DNA of 64,000 nucleotides from Chlorocebus sabaeus (lineage: Eukaryota > Chordata > Mammalia > Primates > Cercopithecidae). Location: contig NC_132912.1 of assembly GCF_047675955.1 (NCBI RefSeq), positions 17,830,500 through 17,894,499 of the forward strand, given 5' to 3'. The position numbers and the translations under genes are program-made. Below are positions 12,530 through 24,445 of the stretch, one piece after another (position 1 is the first letter of the stretch; the number at the start of each line of letters is the position of its first letter). The notes beneath the pieces were generated by a model. The model did no database searches. It saw nothing but the letters and a program-made list of their open reading frames with translations, and was not told the DNA's origin.

Positions 12530-13150
12530 GAGGCCTTAGGATTTATGGGGAAAACTGGGTTAGAGGCTCAACATCCAAAAACTTCAGCAGTGACATACCC
12601 GACAATAAAGATAGGCACCTACTAAGAGCAGCACAGTTTGACACATGTTAAAAGGTTAATAAATGTGGTGCTTTACCTTGGAAAAGACCTGAGGTGTGCC
12701 TGTAGAAGTGGGCATAGGAAGGGTTGCAGCTCGTGAGTTAAGGTGCAGCTGTGGAAGGAGAGTCAAGTGGAATCAGAGGGTGAGTTCTAATCCCAGGAGT
12801 GGGTAAGTGTGACTCAGCACTTGCAGTGAACGGAGGCTGCCCACTCATGTTCCGTGTGTTGTGATGCTAGGTGTGGTTTTCCATATTTCACCTAGCGTTG
12901 CTCCTGGATGAAACCATACATAAGCAAATTGTGGAATTTGTGTTCTGCTCATATTATTCCTTGGTTTAGTAATTTCCCGGAACAAGTTTGTGTTTTGCAA
13001 ACAAATGTGATATCAATATTGACTTTAAAAGACATTTCATGGTGGAGAATGGGTGGCTATTTACCATTTATTTCTACCTAGAAATATACTCTTTCTAATT
13101 CTAAATGAATAAGAATTGTGGACAACATCTAAGATACAAAACTCCTTCTT

Positions 13151-13450
13151 GGCTGGGCGCAGTGGCTCAAGCCTGTAATCCCAGCACTTTGGGAGGCCGA
13201 GACTGGCGGATCACGAGATCAGGAGATCGAGACCATCCTGGCTAACTCGGTGAAACCCCGTCTCTACTTAAAAATACAAAAAACTAGCCGGGCGAGGTGG
13301 CAGGCGCCTGTAGTCCCAGCTACTCGGGAGGCTGAGGCAGGAGAATGGCGTGAACCTGGGAGGCGGAGCTTGCAGTGAGCTGAGATTTGGCCACTGCGCT
13401 CCAGCCTGGGCAACAGAGGGAGACTCCGACTCAAAAAAAAAACAAAAAAC
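13151..13450 (+). mobile_element. AluY, AluYRa-like (Old World monkey lineage)
   Basis: Full length with an A-rich tail. Relative to AluY it has gctcaagcctg for gctcacgcctg, gagactggcgg for gaggcgggcgg, aaactagccgggcgaggtgg, and gagatttggccactg in place of gagatcgcgccactg. These are the substitutions I associate with the cercopithecoid AluYRa group. Divergence is low, so it is a young insertion. Confidence 0.9.
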
Positions 13451-15468
13451 ACTCCTGCTTCCTCCTTACCAGATCAGAAATGATCCCAAATGAACATGTA
13501 AACACATTTAGAGTCAAATAATTATTTTATATGTTCTACTTAAAATGCTTAAAATCCATGGGAAATTAAATGGCCTATAAACCCAGTAAGAAAACAAAAC
13601 ACATCAAACCCATGAGAAAGTATGTACCCTACAATCCTGCCTCTCCCAAAAAAAAAAAAAGGAAAGAAAAGAAAAGGATAAACATCACTTTTTGAGATAA
13701 GTGGTCACAGCCGTTATGTCCTTAATTTATTTTTGTTTATTAACTGTTGATGGTTTGGTCTTCATTTGCTTAAGTGTTTACACTATTTTCAAGATACACT
13801 AACTGCCTTCTTAAGTTTTACATTTCATAGCACTAAATATGGCAGGCATTTATTTAAATATTTAAGTACCTTTAGAAATCAGAAAAGTTGAACCCAGGTC
13901 TTTTTATAAGTTCATTTTGATATCAACATGTAAACTTACTGAAAAATGAACAGTCAGGAAACATAGCAATGAGTCCACTCTAGTGTTAAAATTTAATGTT
14001 ACACCATATGTTATCAGGTCTTTTGCACAAGTCCTCCCTCATTTACATGTTCCACAAGTTCATTTGTAACATAGTAAGTTCTAGGAAACATTTTAGAACA
14101 ATGCTGAATTTGGTGACTGGGATGCCAGGCTGGGGTCTAAACCCCAATTAACCTATGATATAACCAGAATGTAGCGTGGCGTTACTGGTGTGTCTGACTC
14201 ATATCCCATGAGTGCTTTATAGGAAGGTGCACCAAGTCCAAGGGCGATTGCCAGGGGCGCATCTCCTAGTGGCCATCCGTGGGTTCTGAGGCTCCTCCAC
14301 CTTCCCGGAAGCGGTGGGGCTTCTCATCGCTCCCCTCAGAATACCCGGTGTAGGCCAGTGTGCTGTCGTCCTCTTTTGGGAGTCCCAGAGATAAATCTAC
14401 CTGCCTTCTTTCCTCTTTGACAACTTTAGCTGATCCATGGAAAGACTAAAGACAATTTCTCAGCCCCTCCTTTTCTCTCTCTGAAGCAACCTTTTGTGGC
14501 TTTTCCAGTGGATTGAAGGCCGAACTGAAACGGACAGAGGCCATAGGTAGGCTAATCTGATACCTGTTTATCATGATAATCCTTAAATTTGTTATTTTTT
14601 TCTGAGCGGCTACACCTTGTATATCCACCCGAGGAATCCGAAGCCCTACACCCATCCTTAGAGGCAGTTGAGCAACCAGTTATTGGAGCAGGGCCCTTGG
14701 TGGGGAGGGGAACAGGAGAAAGGAAGGTGGTCATTTTCTTTGCCCCTAAATGCCTCATTAAACAATCTTCATTGAATGCGCTCTCAGGGTTTCAAAGTTA
14801 ATGCTCATTTCATTATGATTTTCATTTCCTTATGATTCCAGCAATTTTATGGCATGTTTTATCTTAATTCTGCTGTAGGAAGCACCAAGGTAAACTAGGT
14901 AAACCTTTGCCCTGTCTTGCTTTTCATTCTTAACTGGGGGAAAATGCAAATATACAAAAGAATGAGTATAACTAATCAGGAAAATATATTATGTTTTCTT
15001 CTGGACATTTATGAGTTGGAAAAGAGCCCAATGAGGAAAGAGATCTTCGCTTTCCTGCTTTGCTGTCCAACCGTCCCTCGAGTGAAATGGGAAGCAAGGG
15101 TAGGTGGGATGGCATGGGACAGACTGGGGAGGAGGAACTCCCACTGCCCAGGAGGGGCCTTGGTCTTGGGGGATTCTCCCTGTGTGTGGTCATTTCTTAA
15201 AGACTGCAGTGTTATAGCTCCCCAAAACTTTCAGGAAATAAGATTACCCTGTGTGATTCAAATTGACAAAATAGTAGAGAAGGAACCACAGTAGGAGATG
15301 GGTATGTTAAAGCTGGGGTTAAGCGCTGCTGGCTCAGCCAGGTCAGTCTGACATGTTTTATTTGGCCTGCAGGGTTAAAAAATGTTTTTTCAATAGGTGG
15401 CATTTTATGTCTAGGTGATTTCCCACCAAAAATACAGACTTTGGGCTCCTTGAAAAATCCCAGATCTA
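13451..15468. other. Intergenic, mostly unassigned
   Basis: Contains an A-rich tract near 13650-13675. It also has a fairly GC-rich, CpG-bearing piece at 14100-14400 without a recognised repeat. Short overlapping frames on both strands at 14446-14801 and 14917-15478 have no recognisable homology and lack splice or start context; I do not call them genes. Confidence 0.5.
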
Positions 15469-15770
15469 GGCCAGGCACTGTGGCTCACGCTTGTAATCCC
15501 AGCACTTTAGGAGGCCTAGGCAGGTGGATCACGAGGTCAGGAGATCGAGATCATCCTGGCTAACACGGTGAAACCCTGTCTACTAAAACTACAAAATATT
15601 AGCCGGGCTTGGTGGCGGCTGCCTGTAGTCCCAGCTACTCGGGAGGCTGAGGCAGGAGAATGGCATGAACCTGGGAGGTGGAGCTTGCAGTGAGCCAAGA
15701 TCACGCCACTGTACTCCCGCCTGGGCGACAGAGCGAGGCTCAGTCTCAAAAAAAAAAAAAAAAAAAAAAA
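15469..15770 (+). mobile_element. AluY
   Basis: Full-length Alu with a ~22-base A tail. Flanking target-site duplication is visible: atcccagatcta before and ttcccagatcta after. Faces the next Alu tail to tail. Confidence 0.95.
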
Positions 15771-15897
15771 TTCCCAGATCTAACAACATGAAGCCTGCGT
15801 TCCCACAACTATCCATGCTGTCTCCAGTTTGCTACTGAGCTCTCCCAACTGTTGGAGAGAATCAGAGATGGACTCTCGTCAAAGCAGTAAAGAGACA

Positions 15898-16199
15898 TTT
15901 ATTATTATTATTAGAGATGGAGTTTCGCTCTTATTACCCAGGCTGGAGTGCAATGGCACCATCTCGGCTCACTGCAACCTCCGCCTCCCGGGTTCAAGCG
16001 ATTCTCCTGCTTCAGCCTCCTGAGTGGCTGGGATTACAGGCACGTGCCACCATGTCCAGCCAACTTTTTTGTATTTTTAGTAGAGACAGGGTTTCTCCAT
16101 GTTCGTCAGGCTGGCCTCGAACTCCCGACCTCAGGTGATCCACCTGCCTCAGCCTCCCAAAGTGTTGGGATTACAGGCATGGGCCACCACACCCGTCCT
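15898..16199 (-). mobile_element. AluS, reverse
   Basis: Opens with an (ATT)n-modified tail, then agagatggagtttcgctctt, and runs to ccaccacacccgtcc. Forms an inverted pair with the Alu at 15469-15770, about 128 bases apart. Confidence 0.95.
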
Positions 16200-16984
16200 G
16201 AGAGATTTTACACAGAAACTATTGCAATAGGGAAAAGAGACTTGCGTCCAGAACTGGGCTCAGTGGAATACAGTAAAGACAGATGGGGACTTACAGCCAA
16301 GGGTGGTGGGGAGTAGTCCATAGGTGGAAAATCACTAAGAGGAGACCTTGGGGATAGAGAGGATTCTTGCTGAGAGCAGGCCAGGGTGATCAGCTAGCCA
16401 GGCTGGAGGATGAGGGCTTTGATCAGATCTCAAGGGCAGGAGGGCTTCTCTCTAAACTGACTTAGCAGGATTCTTGCTAAAACCACGCTATGCAGGCCTG
16501 ATAAGGATAGTGGCCAAGATCGAAGCCTGAGAAGAGGTTTTAGAGGTCAAGGAGAGCATCTTGTCGCCACTTCACTTTTGCCTGACCCAGGGGATATTTG
16601 AAGCATTGTTTCCTGCTTTAAAGAGAGGGTAGATCTAAGACCTCACTGTTCATTTGGACTATTGAGCACTTGAAATGGGCTGGTGCAATTGAGGGACTGA
16701 ATTTTAAATCTGATTTCATTTGAATTAATTTAAATTTAAAAACCAGCAGTGTAAGCTATTCTGTAAGCTGTTTTGGTGGGACTGTATTTCACGGTAACCG
16801 TTGCATCCATAAAATAGTATTGTAGTGTATGCACTTTTCATTTTTTTAATATGGCTGCTAGAAAATTTAACATTACACACATGGTTCACATTCTGTTTCT
16901 CTTGGACAGTGCTGGACTATGGCTTCTAGGACCTGGCCGTGAGCCTAAAGAATGTGTCTTCAGCAGACAGACTCTGGAGTGGGT
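16200..16984. other. Intergenic, with a MER/hAT-like fragment
   Basis: 16200-16640 shows nothing recognisable. About 16640-16810 has the signature 'attgagcacttgaaatggg' followed by 'ggactgaattttaaat' and 'taatttaaatttaaa', a common non-autonomous DNA transposon of hAT-Charlie style; exact subfamily unsure. Confidence 0.5.
16640..16810. mobile_element. Non-autonomous DNA transposon fragment (MER-type)
   Basis: Recognised from the 'gagcacttgaaatg...gtgcaa...actgaattttaaa' block and an AT-rich centre. Termini are degraded. Non-coding. Confidence 0.55.
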
Positions 16985-17345
16985 CCCCATGAGCCCCTCC
17001 TTGTGATGTTCAGACCTTTATTTAATTCCCTTTCTTCGAGTATGGGCAGGACATGTGACTTGCTGAAAACCAATAGACTATGGCAAATGTGATGGGCCAT
17101 CACTCTTTGCTGACATTATTACGTCATGGTTTTGCTGGCAGGCTGAGCTTGGAAGCAGACACTTCCCAAGATGAGCCTCCAGAGGAGAACCCAGCCCTGG
17201 CCAACACTTTGATCACAGCCTTGAAGAGAATCAGCTAAGCCCGGTCCAGATTCCTGGCCATCAGAAACTGTGAGATAATCAATGTAGGTGGTTTTAAGCC
17301 ATTAAATGTGTAGTAATTTGTTATGCAGCAAGAGAAAACACGTGA
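16985..17345 (+). mobile_element. MaLR solo LTR (MLT1-like)
   Basis: Shows the MLT1-type order: 'gacatgtgacttgctg', 'ccaatagactatggcaa', a CpG-depleted centre with 'ccagaggagaaccc', 'aactgtgagataatcaatg', and 'gttttaagccattaaatgt' near the end. No internal region follows, so it is a solo LTR. Confidence 0.75.
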
Positions 17346-17394
17346 CCCAGAAGGGGTGGGGCACATGGAGAACTATAGAAATCCAGCAAGAGGA

Positions 17395-17552
17395 CGGTGT
17401 AGGATGGGAGGAGGGTGAGGACCGAAAAACTACCCATTGGATACTGTGCTCACCACCCAGGTGATGAAATAATGTACACCAAACCCCTGACACAATTTAC
17501 CCATGTAAGAGAACTGCATATGTACTCCCGAACTTGAAATAGTTGGGAGGAA
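17395..17552 (+). mobile_element. L1 3' end fragment
   Basis: 5'-truncated LINE-1 3' UTR. 'aggatgggaggagggtgagg', 'ctgtgctcaccacccagg', 'gatgaaataatgtacacc' and 'atgtactcccgaactt' follow the primate L1 3' UTR. The downstream Alu inserted at its end. Confidence 0.85.
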
Positions 17553-17853
17553 GGCTGGGCGCAGTGGCTCACGCCTGGAATCCCAGCACTTGGGCAGGTC
17601 AAAGTGGGAGGATCACCTGAGGCCAGGAGTTCAAGACCAGCTTGGCCAATGTGGTGAAACCCCGTCTCTACTAAAAATACAAAAATTAGCCGGGCACAGT
17701 GGTGCACACCTGTAATCCCAGCTACTCGGGAGGCTAAGGCAGGAGAATCTCTTGAACTCGGGAGGTGGAGGTTGCAGTGAGCCAAGATCACACCCCTCTA
17801 CTCTAGCATGAGCGACAGAGCGAGACTCCATCGCAAAACAAAACAAAAAAAAC
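17553..17853 (+). mobile_element. Alu (AluS-like)
   Basis: Full length, flanked by the direct repeat gttgggaggaa at 17542-17552 and immediately after the A-rich tail (about 17855). Inserted at the tail of an L1 fragment. Confidence 0.95.
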
Positions 17854-19065
17854 GTTGGGAGGAAAAAGGAGGTAATCTAGCCAAAGGAAAATCTGCCAAT
17901 GAGAGTGAATCTTAGTTGGTGTCACTTAAGTATCCTGGTCCCATGAACAAGCTGTTTCTCAGGTGCTGACCGATGCGGCCTTGGTGCTGATTAGCTGACT
18001 GTCCTTGGTGATGATTACTTGCATCCTACGTTGGTCTGCTTCAGGGAGAGGAAGTTCAGGTCTAGCTGATTTTTGAAGGTAAACTCATTGTTTGTGAGAG
18101 TTAAGTGGCTGGGTCCAGGCCACTGGGGCATGGTTGAAGTTGGCCTTATCCTACTGCTTGCAGTGTGTTGGTGGTAGTTTTAATTAAATGTGCCATGGAA
18201 CAGATTGGGCCCCAACGTCTGTCAGACGGATTAATCATAGTGGCTGACGGATTGGCGTATGCACGGAAACATTTGCCAAAAGCTTAATGGTGTAGAAATG
18301 AAAGGTAGACATTGTTGGGAGATAATCCTCCATAGTTCTTGCACATCTTGCAAGCAGAGACGATGACTGCTTTTTCTAGGCCATCTTTTCCAGGATATTT
18401 GTATAGCACACAGCCTTGGGAGATACAGATAGCGTCTCCTTCTGAAGCAAAGGGCAGGTTTGTTTACACCCTTGGAAGATGGAGTTGGTGTCTCTTTAGA
18501 GCAAAGCGCAGGCAAGCTGACCATGATGAAAGACTGAGAGATCTAGCTCAGGGCTCCTGTTTTGTTCTGCAGCTCACTGCCTTTGCCCTTGTCACCTGCC
18601 CTTCTTATCTCCCCTGTGCTTGAGGAACTGGCACAGGAAACGATGCTCCGGCTCCTGCTAACGCTGTGAGTTACGTAGTTCTTTGTGTTGGAGCCATGCC
18701 TCTGTGCCTTCTGTCAGCATTCCGGGAACTGTGGCTGGCTGACTTTGCAGCTTGCCTTCATAGGTCTTGACAGTTACGTTGGATGGTAATAATAAAGTCA
18801 AAAAGTCATTTCTTGTGGAACACAAGTTAATCCACTTATGACTAAACCTTTCCCAGAATAGGCTTGGAAGCCCACGTTTTTTCATTCCCTAGGGTCAGGG
18901 GCTGGGATTTTTGTTTGGTTGGATAAAATTACTCCCACTGATTTATAAAATATGTGTATCAACGAGCAGGTCTTTCCAGGAGAGAGGTGACCACACCTTT
19001 CGCGGTGGCTTACTGAATTCACCTTTTCTGGGCCTCAGGTTTATCATCTCTAAAATGAGAAAATT
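17854..19065. other. Intergenic, possible LTR
   Basis: 18180-18850 has LTR-like composition: two related ~57-base-spaced units at 18416 and 18473, and AATAAA near 18789. No retroviral internal sequence is seen. The flanks show nothing I recognise. Chance frames on both strands (18231-18623) are not called as genes. Confidence 0.35.
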
Positions 19066-19385
19066 GGCCAGCCATGGTGGCTCGTGCCTGTAATCCCAGC
19101 ACTTTGGGAGGCTGAGGCAGGCAGATCACCTGACATCAGGCGTTCAAGACCAGACCAACCTGGCCAATGTGGTGAAACCCCGTCTCTACTAAAAAAAAAA
19201 AAATTAGCCAGCCATGGTGGTGCATGCCTGTAATCCCCGCTATTCAGGAGGCTGAGGCGGGAGAATCGCTTGAACCTGGGAGGCGGAGGCTGCAGTGAGC
19301 CGAGATCATGCCATTGCACTCCAGCCTGGGTGACAAGAGCGAAACTCTGTCTCAAAAATAAATATTTAAATAAATAAAAATAAAA
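19066..19385 (+). mobile_element. AluS
   Basis: Full length with an aaataaatattt-type tail. Flanked by a clear target-site duplication taaaatgagaaaatt (19051-19065 and after the tail). The precursor site was a 'ctaaaatgagaaaat' MIR-like motif. Confidence 0.95.
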
Positions 19386-19469
19386 TGAGAAAATTATATC
19401 TCTTAAAGGCCCTTCCAGCTACAGTGGCTCCAGGTGATGTGAAAAATACCATCACTTTATTTATTCAAG

Positions 19470-19655
19470 AAGCTCTTGTCCTTCCTATGGGACGGGCACC
19501 AGTCTAAGTGCTTTTCAAATAACTCTTTTAAACTAGGATGATACTAATAACCCCTGCCATAGGTGAGGAGACTGAGGCATAGAGAGGTTAATCATTTGCC
19601 CAAGGTCATCCAGCTAGCAGGTGGCATAGCTGGGGTGCAAACCTAGGCAACCTTT
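19470..19655 (-). repeat. MIR SINE
   Basis: Reverse-oriented MIR with diagnostic blocks 'gtgaggagactgaggcatag', 'agaggttaatcatttgccc', 'aaggtcatccagctagcagg' and 'tggggtgcaaacc'. One of the best preserved MIRs in the window. Confidence 0.9.
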
Positions 19656-21776
19656 GTGCTTGTGTCCGCCATGCTGTGTTGTCTCCCATCTTGTCATCGA
19701 ACAATTGATTCAGTCTCCACTGCGTGGAAGGCCCCTCCTGAGAATGCTGGAGGCCACAGGGGAGAATAAAGCAGGTCCTTGTTCTCCAGGGTCTTGCACT
19801 AATGGAGAATTTTATATTTTTCTCTCTCTGTGTGTATGTGTGCGTGTCCCACAGAAGGACTCCAAGGTAAGCATCTGCATGTAAGAATGCCCCATTAGAA
19901 TGCAGAAGTCTCCATTATGTGTGGGTTAAAGAATTGGTTCCAGGTTTTTAGTTTGCTTATTGAAGATCGTTTAAATAAACCTTAGGGTTCTAATCTGATG
20001 GTAGTAAACTATGTCAGACTCTTGCGGGAAACTGTAGAGACATAATTGGTCCAAAGTTCTACCTATTCAATACGTAAGATTAATACAATTGTGTATAGAA
20101 ATTTAAGTAGTTATGCTGAATCACATGCCTTAAAAATGGTTTTTGTCAACGCTAATCCCTTTCATGTGTGTAAATTTGAGCTTCTTGTGGAAAATAATGG
20201 AATCTTTATTATCTACTATTACACCAAGAGCAATCATTTTTGCAATATTCACTTAATAAATGTTGAGTGGGTGGCCGGTTCCACTTCACCGTTTGCAAGC
20301 TGGGTCTCCAGAGCCCTGGAGAATCACACTGACGAGCTTCAGGGGACAGGCTTTTCTGAAAGAACGACTTACTGAAGGTCAAGGGAACAGACACCCTCAA
20401 CTGTTACCGCCCTGGGCCCAAAGGAACAAGTGTACAGCGGCAAGTATGTATGGTGATTGCTGGGCCTAGGGGGAGGGACGGACTGACAGCTGAAACTGGC
20501 ACAGTGAATGGGAAAGAGGGACAAGGGAATCAACGCCCTCGCTTCTGCTGCTGCCCACTGGCCTCTTGCCAGTCCTCTCACTGGCCAAACCCAACTCGAA
20601 TACAGAGTGATGGGGAAATATTGAGGACAGGGAGAGAAGTGGAGGACAGCCAGCATGCTGGAGACATACTCAATTGAAGCAGGCATTGTTTAACTCACCA
20701 CCTGCAAAAACATTAAATTTTTCTCTAACAATTATATTACCATGCATATTATTTTATGAAAACTCAAAACATGTTCTAGGTTCTTTCGAGTTAATTGTTT
20801 GCTGGGTACGTTGCTAAGAATTTACATAAAGTACTGAATTAATCAGTAGGTGGTGCTGCTGAGATTGACTCTTGAAAAATCCAAATTAGCCATTTAATGG
20901 AAGATGATCTAGACTTCGGACAGATTATTTGGGAAAAAAGGTAACACTACAGGACAGTTCATTTATGACTCACTGTTCTTCCATGACATCTGGAACGCAC
21001 CGATGTTTACAATTTTATTTCCTTCATATGTGGACCATTCTGGGTTTTCTCAACAATCAAAAGAGCCGGAGCTGATGTTTATCTGCAGAATTAGAAGGAT
21101 GGTCATGCTATAGGCCATATGCTAGACAAGGAGTAGCTGTTGCCTTTATGTCTTACTTTCCTGTTAGAGGTTCACATAATGAATTATGATGTGTATCAAG
21201 GTTTTTTAAATGGTTGAATTTGAATTTTCTGGAGAAGAGAATTAGATGCAAGGAACTTCAGAGCCATGTCTTCTGAAAGCATCAGAAGTGAGGCCCTGAG
21301 GGGCCATTTTCCTAGCAACCCTCAAGAAGTAGAGTACTGTAGGCCTTTACCAATAGAAATAGGCCCATAAAAATCCTGGAACTGTGAAATGTTTAACCTG
21401 GCATGGATTTTAAAGATGCCCAAGTCCTCTATTTTCCAAACAACATCAGAGAGGTACTTGGTAAAATACAGATTCCCAGGCCTTTTGCCTGCAGATTCCG
21501 ATTGAGTCAATCTGGGATGGGACTGGAAAGCTATAATTAAGTGCCTCACCGCCCCCTGGGAGTCCTTCGGTCACACCAGTTTGAGAAACACTGATACCAT
21601 GCAGCCTCCTCCTTTCCAACAAGGGTCCTCACCTTCCTGGTCTAAAGCTTCACAGACATTCTGAGGTCACCATCACTTTTGAAAATTGAAGAAAGCTATG
21701 GACCCTTTCACCAGAAAAATACTCCTGCCTAGAGTTTTCCGTATAATTTCGGGTGCTTCAGAAACCCTTTAGAACT
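19656..21776. other. Intergenic, with a MER5-like fragment
   Basis: 19656-21350 has no recognisable gene or repeat beyond a short CT/GT-rich run near 19820-19850. Overlapping frames at 20209-20686 on both strands have no homology that I recognise. 21455-21595 is a MER5-like piece. Confidence 0.5.
21455..21595. mobile_element. MER5A-like hAT-Charlie fragment
   Basis: Matches the order 'aaaatacagattcccaggcc', 'cagattccgattgagtc', 'ctgggatgggactgg', ending 'cagtttgagaaacactga', the well-known MER5A terminal region. Diverged and 5'-shortened. Confidence 0.75.
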
Positions 21777-22080
21777 CTTTTTTTTTTTTTTTTTTTTTTT
21801 GAGACAGACTCTTGCTGTGTTATCCAGGCTGGAGTGCAGTGACGTGATCTTGGCTCACTGCAATCTCCGCCTCCTGGGTTCAAGCAATTCTCCTGCCTCA
21901 GCCTCCTGAGTAGTTGGGATTACAAGTGCCCGCCACCATGCCTGGCTAATTTTTTTTTGTACTTTTAGTAGAGATGGGGTTTTGCCATGTTGGCCAGAGT
22001 GGTCTCAAACTCCTGACCTCAGGTGATCCACCAGCCTCCCAAAGTGCTGGGATTACAGTCATGAGCCTCCACACCCGGCC
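21777..22080 (-). mobile_element. AluS, reverse
   Basis: Poly(T) then gagacagactcttgctgtgt, ending cacacccggcc. Target-site duplication tagaactctt is visible on both sides. Confidence 0.95.
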
Positions 22081-22637
22081 TAGAACTCTTTTCTGTAGCC
22101 TCTCTTACAACCCTCTATCTTAGACTTGGCTTAAAACTCCCCAGCCTAGATTTCAAGGCTTCCCCTTGCCCCATCCTACCAGTTGAACCTCTTGTCTCAA
22201 TGATAACCAGGAGCCGTGAAGAGGAACCAATTATATTCCAAGTTGAAATCAAAGGAACCTTGGTGCTTTCCTTTAAGCATATATGAGGCCTTTTCAATAC
22301 AGAGTGGAGTCTATTAAGGAAACACACTAGGCAGGATTTCATAGATTGAAGTCATTGGTATCTTCTGGGGGAAAAAAAAGATGATAAAAGTCACTGGTGA
22401 TCTGCCAAGGCAGACATCTCACTTCACTTTCTTCTATTCCTGAGGACACAGTGTGTCATTTGTAGAGTATCATTTTGGGCCCCGTCATGGCACAGCAGAA
22501 GTCATTCTTACAACCCCCTGGTGAGCCATGGGCTTGCTTCAGACTCCACCAGAGTCTTGCTGAAATATCTGTTAGCATCAGTAGGCTTGGATCCTACCAG
22601 CAATTAGAGTTGTCCAGTCACTCAAAAAACTTTTGTT

Positions 22638-22763
22638 CTTTAAAAGAGACAGGGTCTTGCCATGTTGCCCAGGCTGGTCTTGAACTCGTAGGCTCAAGTA
22701 TTCCTTCTACCTCAGCCTCTTCAGTAGCTGAGCCTATAGGGGCACACCACCACACCCAGCTCC
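22638..22763 (-). mobile_element. Free Alu monomer (FLAM/FRAM-like), reverse
   Basis: Single-arm Alu: aaagagacagggtcttgcca ... cctcagcctcttcagtagctg ... accacacccagc. No second arm. Old monomeric 7SL-derived SINE or heavily deleted Alu. Confidence 0.7.
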
Positions 22764-24009
22764 CAGTCAGTCAAGTATTTTAAATTATTGAGACTAGTAG
22801 GTTTACTACTAGCCTGAGTCAATCTATCAACAGTCTGATACTGGCCTTGTAATACAAGTTCAAAGTATTATTGTCATTACAGAGGAGGGTCATATAGATT
22901 AATTTAAATACCTTAAGTCAGATCATACATAAATGTTGAAAATAAGAGTCATACCTGGGCCACTACCTCTGTGGTGGTGATTTAAACCATTACATTTTGT
23001 TTACTTCTGTACTTACGATGATGACTATTTACATTAAATTGGTTTATCCATGCTTAAATAATATAGGAACAAAAAATATACTCAAATGAAATGGCAAGAC
23101 ACAGTTTTAAAAATATCCATGTGAACAGTTTAAAAATGTAACTAATTGTTGGTATGTATGATGATTTCATTTCATTCCCATTGTTTCATTTTAACAATGA
23201 TATAAAGGTGAAAGTAGAATTCAGCAGATGTTTAACCACTAGCAGGATCTAACACTGAGTGAGTGGACAGAAAACAGTTAACCGAGCAGGTGGACTGCTA
23301 TCTTGTGAAAGGCCTGTTTACAAAGTTGGCCCTTGGCTGGCGTCTGGGAACTTAAATTTCGGGAGGGTTCCCACAATTCCCAGAATTGATAAGAGTGGCT
23401 CACTGTGCCTAAACGATTTACATGAATGATGTGGTTTATGCTGAACACCTGCTTTCCTTCTGGGAGTCTGGGATTTTGGTGGGTTCCAGGCAGAAAGTGC
23501 CTTGGCGACCAGCGCCCAGTAAAATCCATGGGTACTGAGTGTATGAGGAGCTTTCCTAGTGGCAACTTTTCATATGTGTTGTCATGGCCCATTGCTGTGG
23601 GAACTCAACACGTCCTGTTTGACTCAAGTGGGAGAGGACCTGTGCAGACTGGTACCCCGTTTCCCATGCACTTCACCGCCTGTGCCATTTCCCTTTGCTG
23701 ATTTTCCTTCAAGTTGTTTCAGTGTAAAAAATCATAGCCCTGAGTACAATCATATCTGACTCCTGTGAGTCCTAGACAATTATTGAAATGGGTGGTGGTC
23801 TTGGGGCTCCCCCAACACAAGATACTGTCACCACCTTTAAGGAAGTAAAATGAATAAGAGAAATATGCATTTGAAACTACAGCACAAGGTTAGCATCTTA
23901 AGTATGATAAGAAGAAATAGGGACCAATATTGCTTGCACTTGGGTAATTAGATCTAGTCTGCCATTATTTCAGTGTTTTGTAGCGAATTTAGTGTATCTC
24001 GATTAGGAC

Positions 24010-24430
24010 CTTTGAAAGAATCCAGCTAGACTAGTGTTAAATGAAGTTTATGGGAGGTCATTATTTTGATCTAGGCTCCCAGCAGATCAGACTAAACCCA
24101 AATGCAGTCACCGGTTGAAAGTTCAAAGTGCCATGTCATCAGATTGAACTTTGAGAAGTTTTCCAAACACCTGGATATTTATAGCAGCCAATCAGAAGGG
24201 GCCCAGTGTACCTGAGCCAACACGCTAAGAAGCCCCCTCGGATCTAAACTTATAAAGTAACTTTTAAAAGACCAATCTGCTATTCATTTCTTATTTCTGC
24301 TTTCTTCAGCCCTTTTCTGTCTATTCAGGCAGTATCTTCTGCTCTACTCATCAAGGTTCTTAGCCTATTTTATCGAATGAGATGCTGTCCTGATTCATGA
24401 ATTGCAATAAACATCTGCTCAATTTTTAAA
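24010..24430 (+). mobile_element. Possible solo LTR, family not recognised
   Basis: LTR-like features: 'gcagccaatcagaaggggcc' (CCAAT-type box), 'acttataaagtaact' (TATA-like, about 24249), C/T-rich middle, and 'ttgcaataaacatctgctc' with AATAAA near the right end. This is the promoter-to-poly(A) order of an LTR. Subfamily not assigned. Confidence 0.45.
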
Positions 24431-24445
24431 TGAATTTTATTGTAA

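Larger units (their letters stand above)
6519..13150. other. Alu-free AT-rich stretch downstream of STAM
   Basis: About 6.6 kb with no Alu and no convincing ORF. Poly(A)-signal hexamers occur at 7275, 7747, 10527, 10533 and 12524. There is an old L1-like piece at 8220-8700, a TG/TA microsatellite near 8337-8402, a T tract at 10817-10834 and a short direct repeat at 11614-11666. The block at 12430-12950 looks repeat-like but I cannot name it. The remainder shows nothing specific. Confidence 0.6.
22081..24445. other. Intergenic, mostly unassigned
   Basis: Apart from an Alu monomer at 22638-22763 and an LTR-like segment at 24010-24430, I see nothing that I can name. Frames at 23278-23759 overlap on opposite strands and lack supporting context. 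Confidence 0.5.

Noticed and set aside
14917..15294. 125-codon frame in non-repeat sequence
   Set aside because: Overlapped by comparable frames on the other strand (14972-15193, 15212-15478); no domain, codon bias or splice context that I can see.
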